NCBI RefSeq assembly: GCF_032362555.1
Contig: NC_083511.1
Location: 2,914,001-2,978,000, forward strand
Origin: Amyelois transitella
Taxonomy: Eukaryota; Arthropoda; Insecta; Lepidoptera; Pyralidae
Length of the DNA: 64,000 nt
Reading direction: 5' to 3'
Shown here: positions 10,501-21,415 of the stretch, in pieces
Position numbering within the stretch: the stretch's first letter is position 1
Layout of the letters: each line of letters starts with the position of its first letter
Notes under the pieces: model-generated
Told to the model about the DNA's origin: nothing
Database searches by the model: none
What the model saw: only the letters and a program-made list of their open reading frames with translations
Position numbers and translations under genes: made by a program

Positions 10501-10979
10501 TTATAAACATATGTATTTAATGCATTCAATAATTTCTAAAAATGGGTCTTTCTTGCACTTAAAATTGTTCCTCCTCCACTGGAACTCCACAATTAAGTCT
10601 GGGAAATCTTTACAATTCGTATAATTACTGCTGCGGTAAAATTTTTTGGCCACTCTCCACTGCGCCTTAATTCGTAGAGTGTGGACGCCATCGGGTGCAA
10701 TAAATGGATTGTCGGGGTCTGAATGGTTAACTTTTGATGAATATAACCATATTCACCCAGACAATCGTACGCCTTCCAAAAATCTGTATGGATAGTGGTC
10801 GTACTCAACATGTTTCTGGATGAGGGGCACCAACACCTCTGCAGAACGTACGTTGTCTAGGCACACGTCCAATCTCAGATCCTCAGACCCATCCTCAATG
10901 AGGCCAAGCATCCAATGGCCCTCTAAAAGACGTCCTTTATTATATTTTCTTGTGCCAAATTTGGACTCGTCAATTTGCA
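10501..10979 (-). pseudogene. Merlin / IS1595-type (ISXO2-like) transposase, C-terminal part
   Basis: After an acceptor-like aatag at 10980 the frame gives VQIDESKFGTRKYNKGR (first acidic site), WMLGLIEDG, then after a shift near 10760 TDFWKAYDCLGEYGYIHQ (second Asp), and after a second shift a conserved tail ending FLEIIECIKYICL with TAA at 10501-10503. The N-terminal zinc-ribbon part is missing. In the usual third acidic position (HT-x-x-(V/I)-E-x-x-W) this copy has Lys in HTLRIKAQW, so it would be inactive even without frameshifts. Confidence 0.8.
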
Positions 10980-11139
10980 CTATTTTAAAAAAAACTTCTT
11001 TACTTAATAAGTAAACACAATTATTTTTGTTGCAGATACCTTCCTACTGGGTCAAGAATGTCAGATTTGCATTTTAGCTGTCAACTAGGAAGAATCACGA
11101 GTCCAACAGAAAGTGGATCCGTATTTTTCAATCATAAGC

Positions 11140-11425
11140 AATTTTATTCAATTACTAGCTGTGCCTGCGACTTCGTCCGCGTGGAATAGTTATTTTGGGT
11201 ATCATTGAAGCCCTCAAGGATGCTCCTTCCCCGATTTTTTTCACATTTTCCATTATTTCTTCGCTCCTAATAGTTGCAGCTAGACGTTATATAGCCTAAA
11301 GCCTTCCTCGATAAATAGTCTATTCAACACAAAAATAATCTTTCAAATCGAACCAGTAATTCTTAAGATTAGCACATTCAAACAAACTCTTCAGTTTTAT
11401 AATATTAGTATAGATAAATCTAAGT
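11140..11425 (+). repeat. Dispersed repeat 'actagctgtgcctgcgacttc'-type (Helitron/SINE-like)
   Basis: Starts actagctgtgcctgcgactt and ends ttttataatattagtataga. From memory this is one of the commonest interspersed repeats in Lepidoptera and some other insects. Related but diverged text occurs at 12440-12839, 44690-44920 and 50625-50830. No coding content. Confidence 0.6.
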
Positions 11426-11559
11426 GCCTATTTAAACTAAAAAAAATATTCTAATAGAATTATAACCAGAAATATGTACCTACAACTTACAAAAGAAAAA
11501 GAAATGAAAATAAAGTTGAAACGCCTGTGCAATACTATCTTGCCGTCGTCGGGACTTCC

Positions 11560-12110
11560 CATACTCCCTTAGGGAGTCGGAGTAGATTGGTCAGGGCTTT
11601 TGGCCCTCTTTAATGGCATCATCGTCGCTGTAGGCAGGTCGATGGGGCGGCCGTGACGGCCTGGGTCTTCACGTCTTCATACACTGGGAGTTCCCATCGG
11701 CGGCGGCGTCGTCACTGGTCGACGACGTGTGCCGCAAGGCAGCGAGGGGAGGGTTTCACCCGACGGCCCGGAGGGCGGGCGCGGAGCGGCGCGATGCCAC
11801 GCAGGTGGCTGTGTGATGACGCGTCCGCCCTCTCGAATATCTAGGATCTCACACTTCAGGTCCCTGAGAATCGTCGAGTTCCTCACGTAGCGAGGGGCTC
11901 CGACGACTGCTCTGAGACTTTGGTTCTCTTGGGCTTCTGAGTCTTCTCCTGTTGGTCTCAGAGCAGAATGCGTACCACGCCGGGGCCGTGTACGTGAGGC
12001 GGGATCTGACGTACGTTTGGTAGATCCCGAGCTTCGTCCTCAGGGCGAGGCTGGAGGAGAGAACTGCGTGAAGTCTCCCCCTGGCTGCCTTGGTCATGAA
12101 GCTTGCGCTC
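11560..12110 (-). pseudogene. Jockey/TRAS-like reverse transcriptase, C-terminal fragment
   Basis: On the minus strand 12097-11849 encodes ARGRLHAVLSSSLALRTK, then LGIYQTYVRSRLTYTAPAWY, the typical RT-thumb region 'xxLYxTYVRPxLTYAAPxW' of jockey-group LINEs. After a frameshift near 11890 it continues as APRYVRNSTILRDLK. GC content is far above the neighbours, which is usual for these elements. Only the last part of ORF2 and perhaps some 3' UTR down to about 11560 remain. Confidence 0.75.
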
Positions 12111-12439
12111 GCCTCCTGCCCCTTTTATACTCTGCCGCCGCTAGCCGCGTCGAGGGCGGCAACCGTTACGCAAAAATAATCCTTATATCATGATTCAGTA
12201 GTTACGCGCGATGGCTTGTTAGGGTATTTTATTTCACGTGTAAGTTTGGTGTTTCTATACCGATTTCGATGATTCTTTTTTTATTGAAAAGTAATATTTA
12301 GTTATTGGTATTATAAACATCAGAGTAAAGAAATATAATCAGAAATCTCCGAACTGCCAAGCTATTAGGAATTACACGTGTTATTGTGAGTCAACCATAA
12401 AAGATAGACTTATGCTGTCTTGGGATATTTTTTTTATTA

Positions 12440-12685
12440 TTTTATGTAGAATATTTCCGTTATACATGGTTTCGCTGTAGCTTTAACCATTAAGGCTGCA
12501 CACGCGACGGAATCTTAAAAAATCAAGTAACTTCTCCCGTTTTCCCAACATTTCCTTTCACTGCTCTGCTCCTAGTGATTGTAGCGTAATGAAAAGTATA
12601 CTATAACCTGCTCAGGAGTATGAAGAATAACTGTACCAAGTTTCGTTAAAATCCGTCAAGTAGTTTTTGTTTCTATAAAGAACAT

Positions 12686-12718
<33 letters not shown>

Positions 12719-12839
12719 AATTTTACTGATTGCATTTTTGGCTTCAGTATCGATCACTTATCACCCCCTGATAGTTATTTTGAAAATATATTCCATGTAC
12801 AGAATTGACCTCTCTACAGATTTATTATAAGTATAGATT
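12440..12839 (+). repeat. Retroposon-like repeat with (CAGA)n microsatellite
   Basis: Contains the 'ctgctctgctcctagtgattg ... aatccgtcaagtagttttt' pattern (in parts) shared with other dispersed repeats here, followed by about seven CAGA units at 12687-12715. No reading frame. Confidence 0.6.
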
Positions 12840-12935
12840 TTACTAGCAATGTGTGATGCTAATTATTGTTTCACGTATGTAAATGTTGGGGCTTGTGGTA
12901 GCGAGGCAGATTTTTACTGTAATAAAATTTGTCAA
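12840..12935 (+). pseudogene. Harbinger transposase fragment (~30 aa)
   Basis: LLAMCDANYCFTYVNVGACG followed by SEADF is the central HARBI1 segment 'LLAxxDAxYxFxYVDVGxxG'. The rest of the gene is absent. It abuts the preceding repeat at 12839. Confidence 0.7.
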
Positions 12936-13327
12936 TACTGTTTTTTATACTCGTCGTCGGCAAATCCCCGGAAAAGTCCCCGGGCCATCCGGAACTATTA
13001 AATAAGACAATTAAACTAGAGGATAATTTGTAAAGCTATTTAGAAAACCTTTCTGATTCGATGCCAATTAATAAAAATAACAACATTTATGTGATAATTA
13101 TAAACAGTTAATAAATACATAAAATATGTTAACCATTTTTATCTGTAACAGGATAGGATACATAAACAGAATAAAAGTAAAATTTTACAAAAAAAGGGTT
13201 GGTAATGTTTACTCAACATTAAAAGAAAATTTAAAAAAAATTGCTTAATAATAATCGAAAATAATCAAAAACTGGAGACAATTTGTCATAAATGATTTAT
13301 AAATTGAGCATGAATGATAAGATCATT
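12936..13327. other. AT-rich, no gene seen
   Basis: Apart from an antisense acidic tail that belongs to the next feature, nothing recognisable. A GC-rich spot (ccccggaaaagtccccggg) lies at 12966-12984. Confidence 0.4.
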
Positions 13328-14480
13328 AGTCGTCATCTTCATGATCAGGATCAGCTTCGTCAAGGTCCGGATCAGTAGGCTCTTCATTGTTAGTTTTTAG
13401 TTCCTTATAAAAATTTCTAAGAGGTTTATTAATCAAATCTAACACATCTAATAAGTATTTTTTTCTTTTCGGCACTTATTGGTTGTGGCTGGGTAGAAAT
13501 CTGTGAAAGTTTGAAAGATTCCAGAACTGACTTCTTTTCTCTTTTCTTTAAGTTTATTGATTTTAATTCTGTTTGGCGGTCATAGCTATGCTTAAATAAA
13601 ATTATCCCAGTACTAGTTTTATTATATTGCAACCATTTAATGGGATTCCAAAGAAACTCATCTCCTGCATCATCATTTTTTTTTAATACAATGGTCTTTC
13701 TTTTTTTTATCTCCGAAAAGTCCAGTAAATCGTCCAGAGTCATAAAAACGACGTCAAATTCTTTTTTATTTTACAATATCTTACCAGTTGAACCCAATCA
13801 TGTAAGTAGTTAATTTTCATCTGTGTCCTTTTTTTAGTCTTTTCAATTATTACGTGGTCAGAGTCACATTCCATTTGTGAATATCCGCTTATAAGAAATT
13901 TATGATTAATTGTTTGCAGCGTCGGGTTATTATTTAGTAAAACTTAAAACATTGATGCAACAATGCCATTTTTGTTTTGACTTCCACAAGTATCAGAGTA
14001 GAATACTGCCTCTTTTACTTCTAATGGCAAATTATTGCAAAAATGCTACAAACAAGATGCAATTTGATTTGCTCCACGTGCTCCAATTGTTTCGTCCCAC
14101 ATGTAAAAAGTAGCCTTATGGCTTGCTAAGTCGTGTATAGTTAAATTAAAAGCTGACGCTTATAAAAGAAGACAGATATTGCTGCAGGTCAAATGTAAAA
14201 ACTTAGTGCTGTCGGTTTTTGCAATATTAAAAACAAAAAAGAACACAGAGTCCCAACGTCGATCCTAAACTAACGCGTTTGGACATGAATGAATTACGTA
14301 GTGTTGTCACTATCAAAACATTGCCCTATTTTTACCTTTTCAAATAAAAGATGTAAAATTATAAATTGTTTTTATATGACTTGTATTGTTCAATCAGTTC
14401 CACAACATTTTCTTCAGCTTTCAATGACTTTGCTTTTATTGTAAATTCATCACAAGCACTGTAGGTATCAGTTCTCGGAT
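13328..14480 (-). pseudogene. Unnamed insect transposase family (SDTCGxQNKN / GHSxMECDSxH type)
   Basis: In order on the minus strand: ACDEFTIKAKSLKAEE (14455-14340), NLTIHDLASHKATFYMWDE, EAVFYSDTCGSQNKNG, GYSQMECDSDHVIIEK, INYLHDWVQL, MTLDDLLDFSEIKKRK (13743), IKWLQYNKTSTGIILFKHS and an acidic tail ending HEDDD at 13328. Stops and frameshifts break it, including one at an A-run near 13440. I recall many insect proteins with this motif order, usually annotated only as uncharacterised. The conserved D and E residues (MWDE, YSDTC, ECDSDH..E) look like a DDE-type catalytic core, but I cannot name the superfamily. It is a transposon remnant by context, not a host gene. Confidence 0.6.
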
Positions 14481-15096
14481 AGCCAAATGATATGTTAAAC
14501 TATGTGTTAGGATGGTTCTGTAAGTCTCATAACATACATGATATTTTTAAACATATGCCTCCAAGTATTACTTATATTTTTTTTAATGTTAAGGTTTTTT
14601 TTGTATCATTCAAGCTGTAAACAGCCCATCACTTAATACCGGAGAGCCAGAAGAAGTCATTCTGAAATCTCTACTTGTATTGGTTTTATCTTCCAAATTG
14701 AAATCAAAAATAGGCGTAATGTTATCCAAACTTTTTTAACTAAAAAAAGCTCTTATACGACCAATATCACATATAAAATTAGGTTCAGTAATTGCAATAC
14801 TTGTCGGAGTTAAAGCTTGAGAAGAAGGTGTCATCACACAATCAAAAGTAACATTAGTCAGTAGTTTAGAAGCTGTATCAAAATAAGAAGAAGAGGTAAA
14901 AGTGTACGGAACATTTGCCTCAGCTGATTTTGAAAAACAAACGCCAAGATGTGCGATCACCACCCAGGAAGCCTAGCTTTTCTAGCCAAAACCACCATTG
15001 GCGTTATTCTGGATAAGGACTGGAGGGTATGAATTAACTGATTTTTACCTATATCGTTTTGTTGGAACTCAATCCAGCTCAAGTGGTCAATTTTAC
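14481..15096. other. No confirmed gene
   Basis: A 75-codon minus-strand frame at 14736-14963 may be the N-terminal part of the unnamed transposase but has no recognisable motif. The rest is AT-rich. Confidence 0.35.
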
Positions 15097-15280
15097 GAAT
15101 TACTATAGTTTCCTGACCCCATAACACATCGCACACGCGACGCCGTTTTATCGCGCGAAAAACTATTACTGTTTCGCTATTTATTATGACGTGAAGCGGG
15201 TCACCTATATTGTTGTTTGCGCGATAAAAATGGCGTCGCACGTGTCATAGTGTCATGGGGTCAGGAAACTATAGTAATTC
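15097..15280. mobile_element. 184-bp foldback MITE
   Basis: The ends gaattactatagtttcctg (15097) and caggaaactatagtaattc (to 15280) are inverted, and the complementarity extends, with mismatches, through the cgcgacgccgttttatcgcg / cgcgataaaaatggcgtcg parts, so nearly the whole element can fold back. The outermost TA on each side could be a Tc1/mariner-type target duplication. Confidence 0.8.
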
Positions 15281-15329
15281 AACAAGTAACATACATATAA
15301 TTCCCGTCTAGTATCACGTCACATAGATA

Positions 15330-15560
15330 GAGCCAACAGTCTTGAAAAGACTGATATGCCACGTTCAGCTGTTTGGCTTAACAATACACAATTGAGATTC
15401 AAATAGTGACATATTGCTGGCCCATCGCCTGAAAGAAGAATCTCTCGTTCATAAGCCTATCCCTTAGTCATCTGTTACGATATCTATGGGAAACAGATGG
15501 AGTGGTCCTATCCTATTCTTTTTGTATCGGTGCCGGGAACTACATGACACATTTGTAATT
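15330..15560 (+). repeat. Dispersed repeat, lepidopteran-type LINE tail
   Basis: 'gccacgttcagctgtttggc ... cctatcccttagtc ... atggagtggtcctatcc ... ggtgccgggaac' (in parts) is a repeat that I recall from many moth sequences, probably the 3' UTR of a LINE. No coding content. 15561-15985 shows nothing further. Confidence 0.55.
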
Positions 15561-15985
15561 TTTTGTAATTTGTGTTTCATTTTTGCACGGAGACAAGTTT
15601 TGGGACACTCATCATTGAACTATGTAAAAATTTTAAGAAAATTACCCTGAAATGCTCCATCATTTGTGCTATTGATTTTTGCAATGATTTCATATGAGTA
15701 CAATATGCAAGCAGGTAAATTAATTATTACTTTTATTATTCATTAAATAATATCTTAAAAAACTACAAATATTATTTTTAATCAATTTAGATTTAAAGAG
15801 CTTAAAAAATGCGTATTTTAAATTTAACTGCTACCCGCCAAAAAAAGTACTTAGAGTCATTCGGGTCAAGTGTGCGCACTTTGGTAGTTAAGAGCTCACT
15901 ACATGTAAAATAAAAGAGTTAAGGATATGAAAATAAGGCATAGAGATAGATTATTTGTAGGCCATATTGTAGGTATGCAATGCTC

Positions 15986-16600
15986 TTTTAGTTTTGCCAC
16001 TTTTTTGTAAGCTTCGTTAAATAAGCGCGCCATTTGCTGTTGGCCAATACCGCTTCCTGCATTTTTGACGTAAATTTGTCACATCTTATAGCGTACTTAC
16101 ACTTTAGAGGGCTGAAAAACTCCTATCAAGAGGCTGTAATTTATGGCTTCCATGTGGTGGAAGTGTAAGCATCACAATATTGTTTTCACGAGCAAAATTC
16201 ACGACATTTAAGCTAACGTAGGATGTGTGGTTATATACTCATAATAGCAGCAAAATGGGATCGTCTGCTGAAGGATGACTGAAATCTTTAAAGTGATGTA
16301 ACCAGTTAACAAATAGCTCCGTGTTTACGAAACCACTGTCAGACACCATGCAAATACTTTGTGCAGAGCCACCATCTAACAAATAATTTTTTGGTCTCTT
16401 TCGCGGATAAATAAATGCTGGAGGGACATAATGGCGGTGATTGTTGTCCCTCGATCTGCTGACACTATTTTAGCCACTACTTTTTTTAAGCTTTGGTAGT
16501 AACAACTTTAGGAGTTTTTTTAAGTACCGTACTTATTCGGGTCACATCAACGTTAAAAAGCGGCTTGGCTTGAATTTATACTTTTCTTTAATGTAAATAT
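15986..16600 (-). pseudogene. pogo/Tigger-type transposase remnant (DDE_1)
   Basis: Pieces in order: LFNVDVTRISTV (normally FNVDETGxSTV), KKTPKVVTTKA, SADRGTTITAI, PPAFIYPRKRPKNYLLDGGS, SGFVNTELFVNWLHHFKDF, DDPILLLL then a broken DGH site (deletion creating TGA at about 16232), VVNFARENNIVMLTLPPHGS, HKLQPLD. These are the DDE_1 landmarks. Several stops and at least three frameshifts. Both ends are lost. Confidence 0.8.
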
Positions 16601-16768
16601 GCAATGGAAGAAGGAATACAGTAATATATTATCATTAATACGAGTATTATTTAAATTAAAAGTAGCGGCACTCTCCTCGAGTGGAATCGAGTTTAAAGAA
16701 TTAAAAGGCTTTTTATTATTTGAATTACTATCACTACTACACATCAAAATTAGTTTTGTTAATTTAGT

Positions 16769-17659
16769 TTAAAGTAGGTCTAAATTTTTATTTAAAAATA
16801 TTATCTCGTCTAGTCTTTTTGCTGCCAGTCTATTTCGTCTTTGGTTACATAGCATACCAGCCTTAGAAAAGACGCGTTCGGAAGGTACGGAGGTGGCAGG
16901 TATGCACAGATACTTGATAGCTAACTGTGATAAAATTGGATAAGTTTTACAATGTGTTTCCCAAAACCGTAAAGGGTCCTCTTTTCGGTTAATTAAAGGC
17001 ATTTCTAAATACTGTTTTATTTGTAAGGTAGCTGAAGAAGTAGGTGTCGTCGATGAGTTTTGTGATAATGCTTTTTGGTCAAAGAATTTCCACAGATCAT
17101 CCTCGTCATTATTGTTTGATTCGGCTCCGATTGATATATGGTGCTCAACAGTTTCCGCGATCGAATTTGAGTTTCCAATTTGATTCGCTAGTTGTTCAGT
17201 GAGCCATTTTTCAGCGTTTGCCGCATTTTCTGGTAATCCAAACCGAGTTTTTTTTAATCTTGGATCCAAAAGGGTACTAAGAGCTATTGATTTATGAGTT
17301 TCAGAGTTACCTAGTCTTCTGCCCAAAACTTCTAAAAGGCTGTTTTTTAAACTAGTTCCGATGTCAGTTGTCGAATTTTTGGCTAACAATAGAAATTGCA
17401 ATCCTCTTACTAAAGGAATTACTCTCGACAGAGTAGGATAGTTTTCGCCTGACAATTCTTCAGTAATTTTGTGGACAGGTTTAAGAATCGGTATGATGTC
17501 ATCTATTATTGCCCATTCACTGGCTTCGAGATTTTCGGGTGCATTTATTAATGAAATTAGTGACGCAGTTAGGGGAATTTTTACTTCTGAAAATCGTTCT
17601 ATCATAAACAAAATGGAATTCCAACGAGTAGGCATGTCTTTTTTAAGTTTTAATATTGG
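16769..17659 (-). pseudogene. BED-finger hAT transposase, C-terminal half
   Basis: Continues the gene from 21416 across an inserted LINE. Begins LPILKLKKDMPTRWNS, contains NYPTLSRVIPLVRG, LSTLLDPRLK, and the hATC dimerisation block DPLRFWETHCKTYPILSQLA, YLCIPATSVPSERVFSKAG, QRRNRLAAKRLDEIIFLN, ending at 16769. Apart from the insertion this half is uninterrupted for 288 codons or more. The 3' terminal repeat was not found. Confidence 0.9.
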
Positions 17660-17924
17660 TAATCCCGAGATTCGTCGTTCGTTGTCGTACTGAGCAGACG
17701 TGTATAAGTATTTTTTAAAGTTGTCTAAATTTATACGGAAACAATTTAATCCTTAAAGAATAAAAATTAAAACTCTAAATAGTGTGAACGCGCTTAGTTT
17801 TTTGTGATCTTCCACTCCTGCGCTGCAGTGAACCCCTACCATCGCGAGACACGTACGGTTGATATTTTTTGCTCCCTCACGCTGTACGCTGCACCGGAGT
17901 ACCGACTGACGTCACGAGAGCAGT

Positions 17925-18743
17925 ATGAGCGTGCAGAGGTCTCCAACCGGTGGGTCGCAACCTGACCTATCAAGAATAAGGAATGTAAGCCCAGACCCAT
18001 CAATTACATTTCGTAAGCGTAAAGTTCCCTGTGATATTGGGTGTTCATGTGGTGACGATATAAGAGAAATGAAATCGGAAATATCTCATATCAGCTCCCT
18101 ACTGGAAAAATATGTCACATCTAACGAGCACATTTTAAAAAATATGCAAGAGGACATAACCGAAATAAAAAATCAAATCACGGATATGAAATCGTCAAAC
18201 GATTGAACTCTCAATGCGATGCAAATTAAAATTCAATCTCTGGAAACAGACCTGCACAACCTGAAAACTGTACCTTTCACCAAGGAAAAGGAGCTAGCTT
18301 TTGGCGAAAACATCATACAAGAGGTACAAAACCGTAGCAACAGAGAAAAGAATGTTGTGCTGGTTGGTCTACCCGAGCAAATTGCATCCACCCCGGAAGA
18401 TAGGTCATCAAGGGATGAAGCTGATGTTCTCAAAACTATTTCCACAATAAGCGAAGGCATTCCTAAACCTTCAAAGGTTTTTAGAATCGGTACACTACAA
18501 CCAAATAAACACCGTAGTATCAAGATTTGCTTTGAAACTGTAGAACCAGCTAAAAAACTACTTCGTAATAGGAATAGACTACAAGGAGGCCTTAAAATGT
18601 TTTCAGACCAAACACCTACACAACAGAACCTTATGAAAAACTTGAGAGAAGAACTTAAGCAACGTCAAGACAAAGGTGAGACCAATATCACAATTAAATA
18701 TGTAAATGGTACGCCTTTAATCGTAAAAACGTCAAAAAACTAA
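17925..18743 (+). pseudogene. LINE copy 1 ORF1 (coiled coil plus RRM-like)
   Basis: ORF1 starts MSVQRSPTGGSQPDLSRIRN and runs to TAA at 18741-18743, interrupted by one TGA at 18204-18206. A basic patch (FRKRKVP) is followed by a long helical segment (about residues 50-125) and an RRM-like region with NVVLVGLPEQ and FRIG...RSIKICF, as in ORF1 proteins of L1/CR1-type elements. The last codons are AAA AAC TAA. It pairs with ORF1 at 32866-33733. Confidence 0.8.
18734..18740 (+). promoter_or_regulatory. Candidate -1 frameshift site A AAA AAC before ORF1 stop
   Basis: In the ORF1 frame the sequence reads TC[A AAA AAC] TAA. Slipping back one base continues as CTA AAT ACA TCA, giving LNTSLTTVHTQTENHNTYEL in the frame that leads to the endonuclease. 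The same heptamer and stop are in copy 2 at 32866-32872. Confidence 0.7.
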
Positions 18744-21279
18744 ATACATCACTTACAACAGTTCATACTCAAACCGAAAACCATAATACCTACGAACTAC
18801 TAGACGATTATCAAAATTTCCCAAAAAACAAGTCACGATTTACTTTTTTTATTTAAATGCCAGGAGTATACGTACGAAAGGAAAATTTGACGAAGTCAAA
18901 TGTATCCTACAAGCTATACCGAACACAGTGCACATATTTCTATTAACCGAGACCTGGTTTCAAAGCGAAGAAGAAGCGCTACGATATGAATTACCAAACT
19001 ATAGTCACTATTATAATTATAGAACAGACAAAACTGGAGGCGGTGTATCCATATATGTTCACAACAACCTAATACACAAGCTATCAGAGTCCGTGTATAT
19101 AGGAGGTAATAATTATTTATGGATACAACTAGAAAAATATGCACTTGAAGTAGGAGTCGTATATAATCCAGGGAACACCAATTTCCAGCAGTTTCTAGAA
19201 GTATATGAATCACAATTAAGAAGACGAAAAAGAGCAATAGTTTTTGGTGATTTCAATGTTGATCTACTCACAAAAAAAGAAACCGAGACTAAACAGTACA
19301 AACAACTTTTAAAACAAACTGGACACAAAATTATTAACAAGATCTCCAAGAAATATTACACCAGAAAAGGCCCACCTAAAAACTCCCTACTAGATCATGT
19401 AAGCACCAACCTTGACAAAGATAACTTCCATATGGTAACAATCGATTCATCTTTCTCCGACCACAGACAGCTATACGTTGAAATCAAGAAAATAAAACCA
19501 CGAGACAATTAGACAATATGAAGCTATCAACTATAATAAACTTTATAAGGCAGTGGAAAAATCTAAACTTCAAGAACCAAATAACGATTTTACAGAATTT
19601 GAAAGTTCAATTAAACAATGCATAAATGAAAGCAAGATTATAAAGACCAAAATTGATAATGAGCCACAAAAAGAATGGATAATTAAAAACATAATAGCAT
19701 TAATCACTGAAAGAAACCAGATATCTACAGAGTTAAAAAAGAATCCAGACGATGAAGATCTGAAGGAGAAGTTCAACACTAAGAGAAACCAAGTTTTAAG
19801 CGTAATCCGGAAAGCAAAGAAGTCATACTATAAAAAAGAATTTGACAAATACTCTATGCAGCTTAAAAAACTATGGAATTTACTTAGCACACTAACAAAT
19901 AACAAGACCAAACAAAGGCGCGCTCCTTCAAAGCTTATTGTCGATTCATTGGAAGTCTCCGATCCCAATGAAATATGTAAAGTATTTAATAACTTTTTCG
20001 CTAACGTAGGGTCTTGTCTCGCTGATGAAATTCCTACAGACTTTCATGTTAATTATATTCACGCACTACCCAAACCAACTTCACAAAAACCGCAAATTAA
20101 TACCTGGGAACTCTTACGGCAACAATTGATCTCGTTACCACAATAAAACAAAACATAGATAGAAAAAACATCGCACTAGGGGTATTTATTGATTTAAAAA
20201 AGGCTTTCGACACCGTTAGCTACAAATTGCTTTTAAAAAAGTTGGAATCCATTGGTATAACTGACAAAGCGCTTAACATGTTCAAGTCTTACCTTACAAA
20301 CAGACTTCAAATTGTCAAAACAGACAATAACTCTCAAAGTCCTCCACTGCCAATTGCCTATGGAGTCCCGCAAGGTTCGATATTGGGTCCACTACTGTTC
20401 TTAGTTTATATCAATAATATGCATGAACTAGGACTAAGCGGTAACATCACTTTGTATGCTGACGACACGTGCCTTTTTTATTACGGTTCATCAATCCAAA
20501 TCTTAATTTCTCAAGCTCAAAATGACCTTAACATCCTTCAAAATTGGTTACAGTATAATTTACTTACTATAAACGTCTCTAAAACTAGTTATATTATTTA
20601 TAAAGCTAAAAATAAACCAATACCCACTTTCACACCTCTTACAATTAACAACAAACCTATACAACAAAAAACTTCAGAAAAATACCTTGGCCTCCAATTG
20701 GATACTTATTTAACATGGAATACTCATATCAAAAAATTAATAAACAAATTTATTTCGCTCCATGCATCCCTCCGAATAAATATTCGATATATACCACGTA
20801 AACTTCTTTTTACCATTTACAATGCTCTAATAAAACCACACCTATCTTATCTTATAGAAGTTTGGGGAAGTGCTGCTAAAACTAGACTAGACAAATTACA
20901 AACACTACAAAATAAAATAATAAAAATGCTACTTAATAATAACTTTCGAACACCAACTAATAAAATTTATCGTGAAACAAGACTAATGACTATTAAACAA
21001 TTATATACATATAATACTTGCATTCTCATCCGTAAAATCATGACCAATAAAGTCCGCACCAACATAAACTTTACTGAGCGAAAACAAGTTGGGCGCCCCT
21101 GCACTCGACGCGCGAGCTTCATCATATTGCCAAAGGCACGGACAAAATATTACGGCCGGTCGACAATAACAACCGAAGGTGCGCGCCTTTTTAATAAGAT
21201 ACCCTCTGACATTAAAAAAATTAACTCGTTCGAAGTATTTAAGAAACAGTTAGCCAAACACATTGTTTCCATTTACTAA
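18740..21279 (+). pseudogene. LINE copy 1 ORF2 (endonuclease, RT)
   Basis: In the -1 frame relative to ORF1: FYLNARSIRTKGKFDEV, FLLTETWFQSEEEALRY, GGGVSIYVHN, FGDFNVDLL, and SDHRQLYVE of an APE-type endonuclease, then a spacer, then RT with ALGVFIDLKKAFDTVSYK, GVPQGSILGPLLFLVYIN, LYADDT and a thumb to 21279. Frameshifts occur at a T-run near 18850 and at about 19515, and the RT N-terminal part is deleted near 20110. No AUG precedes the endonuclease motif in this frame. Confidence 0.85.
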
Positions 21280-21415
21280 ACTTGACCGGTAATTGTGTAT
21301 TGTTCTTTTTTAGTGTGACAACGAACAAATTATAATGTATGTCATAATTTTAAGTTCTCATGTAAGTGATGTAAATTATGTCTTAATGAGAATAAAAGTC
21401 TTTAAACCTAATCCC

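Larger units (their letters stand above)
17667..21408 (+). mobile_element. LINE copy 1 inserted in the hAT gene, internally deleted
   Basis: Bounded by the 7-bp direct repeat TAATCCC at 17660-17666 and 21409-21415. Removing it rejoins the hAT frame (QEQMGL into PILKLKK). It has a 5' UTR of about 258 bp, ORF1, a -1 overlapping ORF2 with endonuclease and RT, and a short 3' end tgagaataaaagtctttaaa without a long poly(A). About 450 bp of the RT N-terminal region (between the 'CNxFF' spacer and the DLV...IDLKKAFD block) are deleted at about 20110. Same family type as 29930-33930. Confidence 0.9.

Noticed and set aside
11653..11886. Overlapping GC-rich frames on both strands
   Set aside because: Arg/Pro-rich translations with no motif beyond the RT thumb piece; explained by GC-rich LINE sequence.
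12687..12715. CRISPR-like short repeats
   Set aside because: A simple CAGA microsatellite with no spacers.
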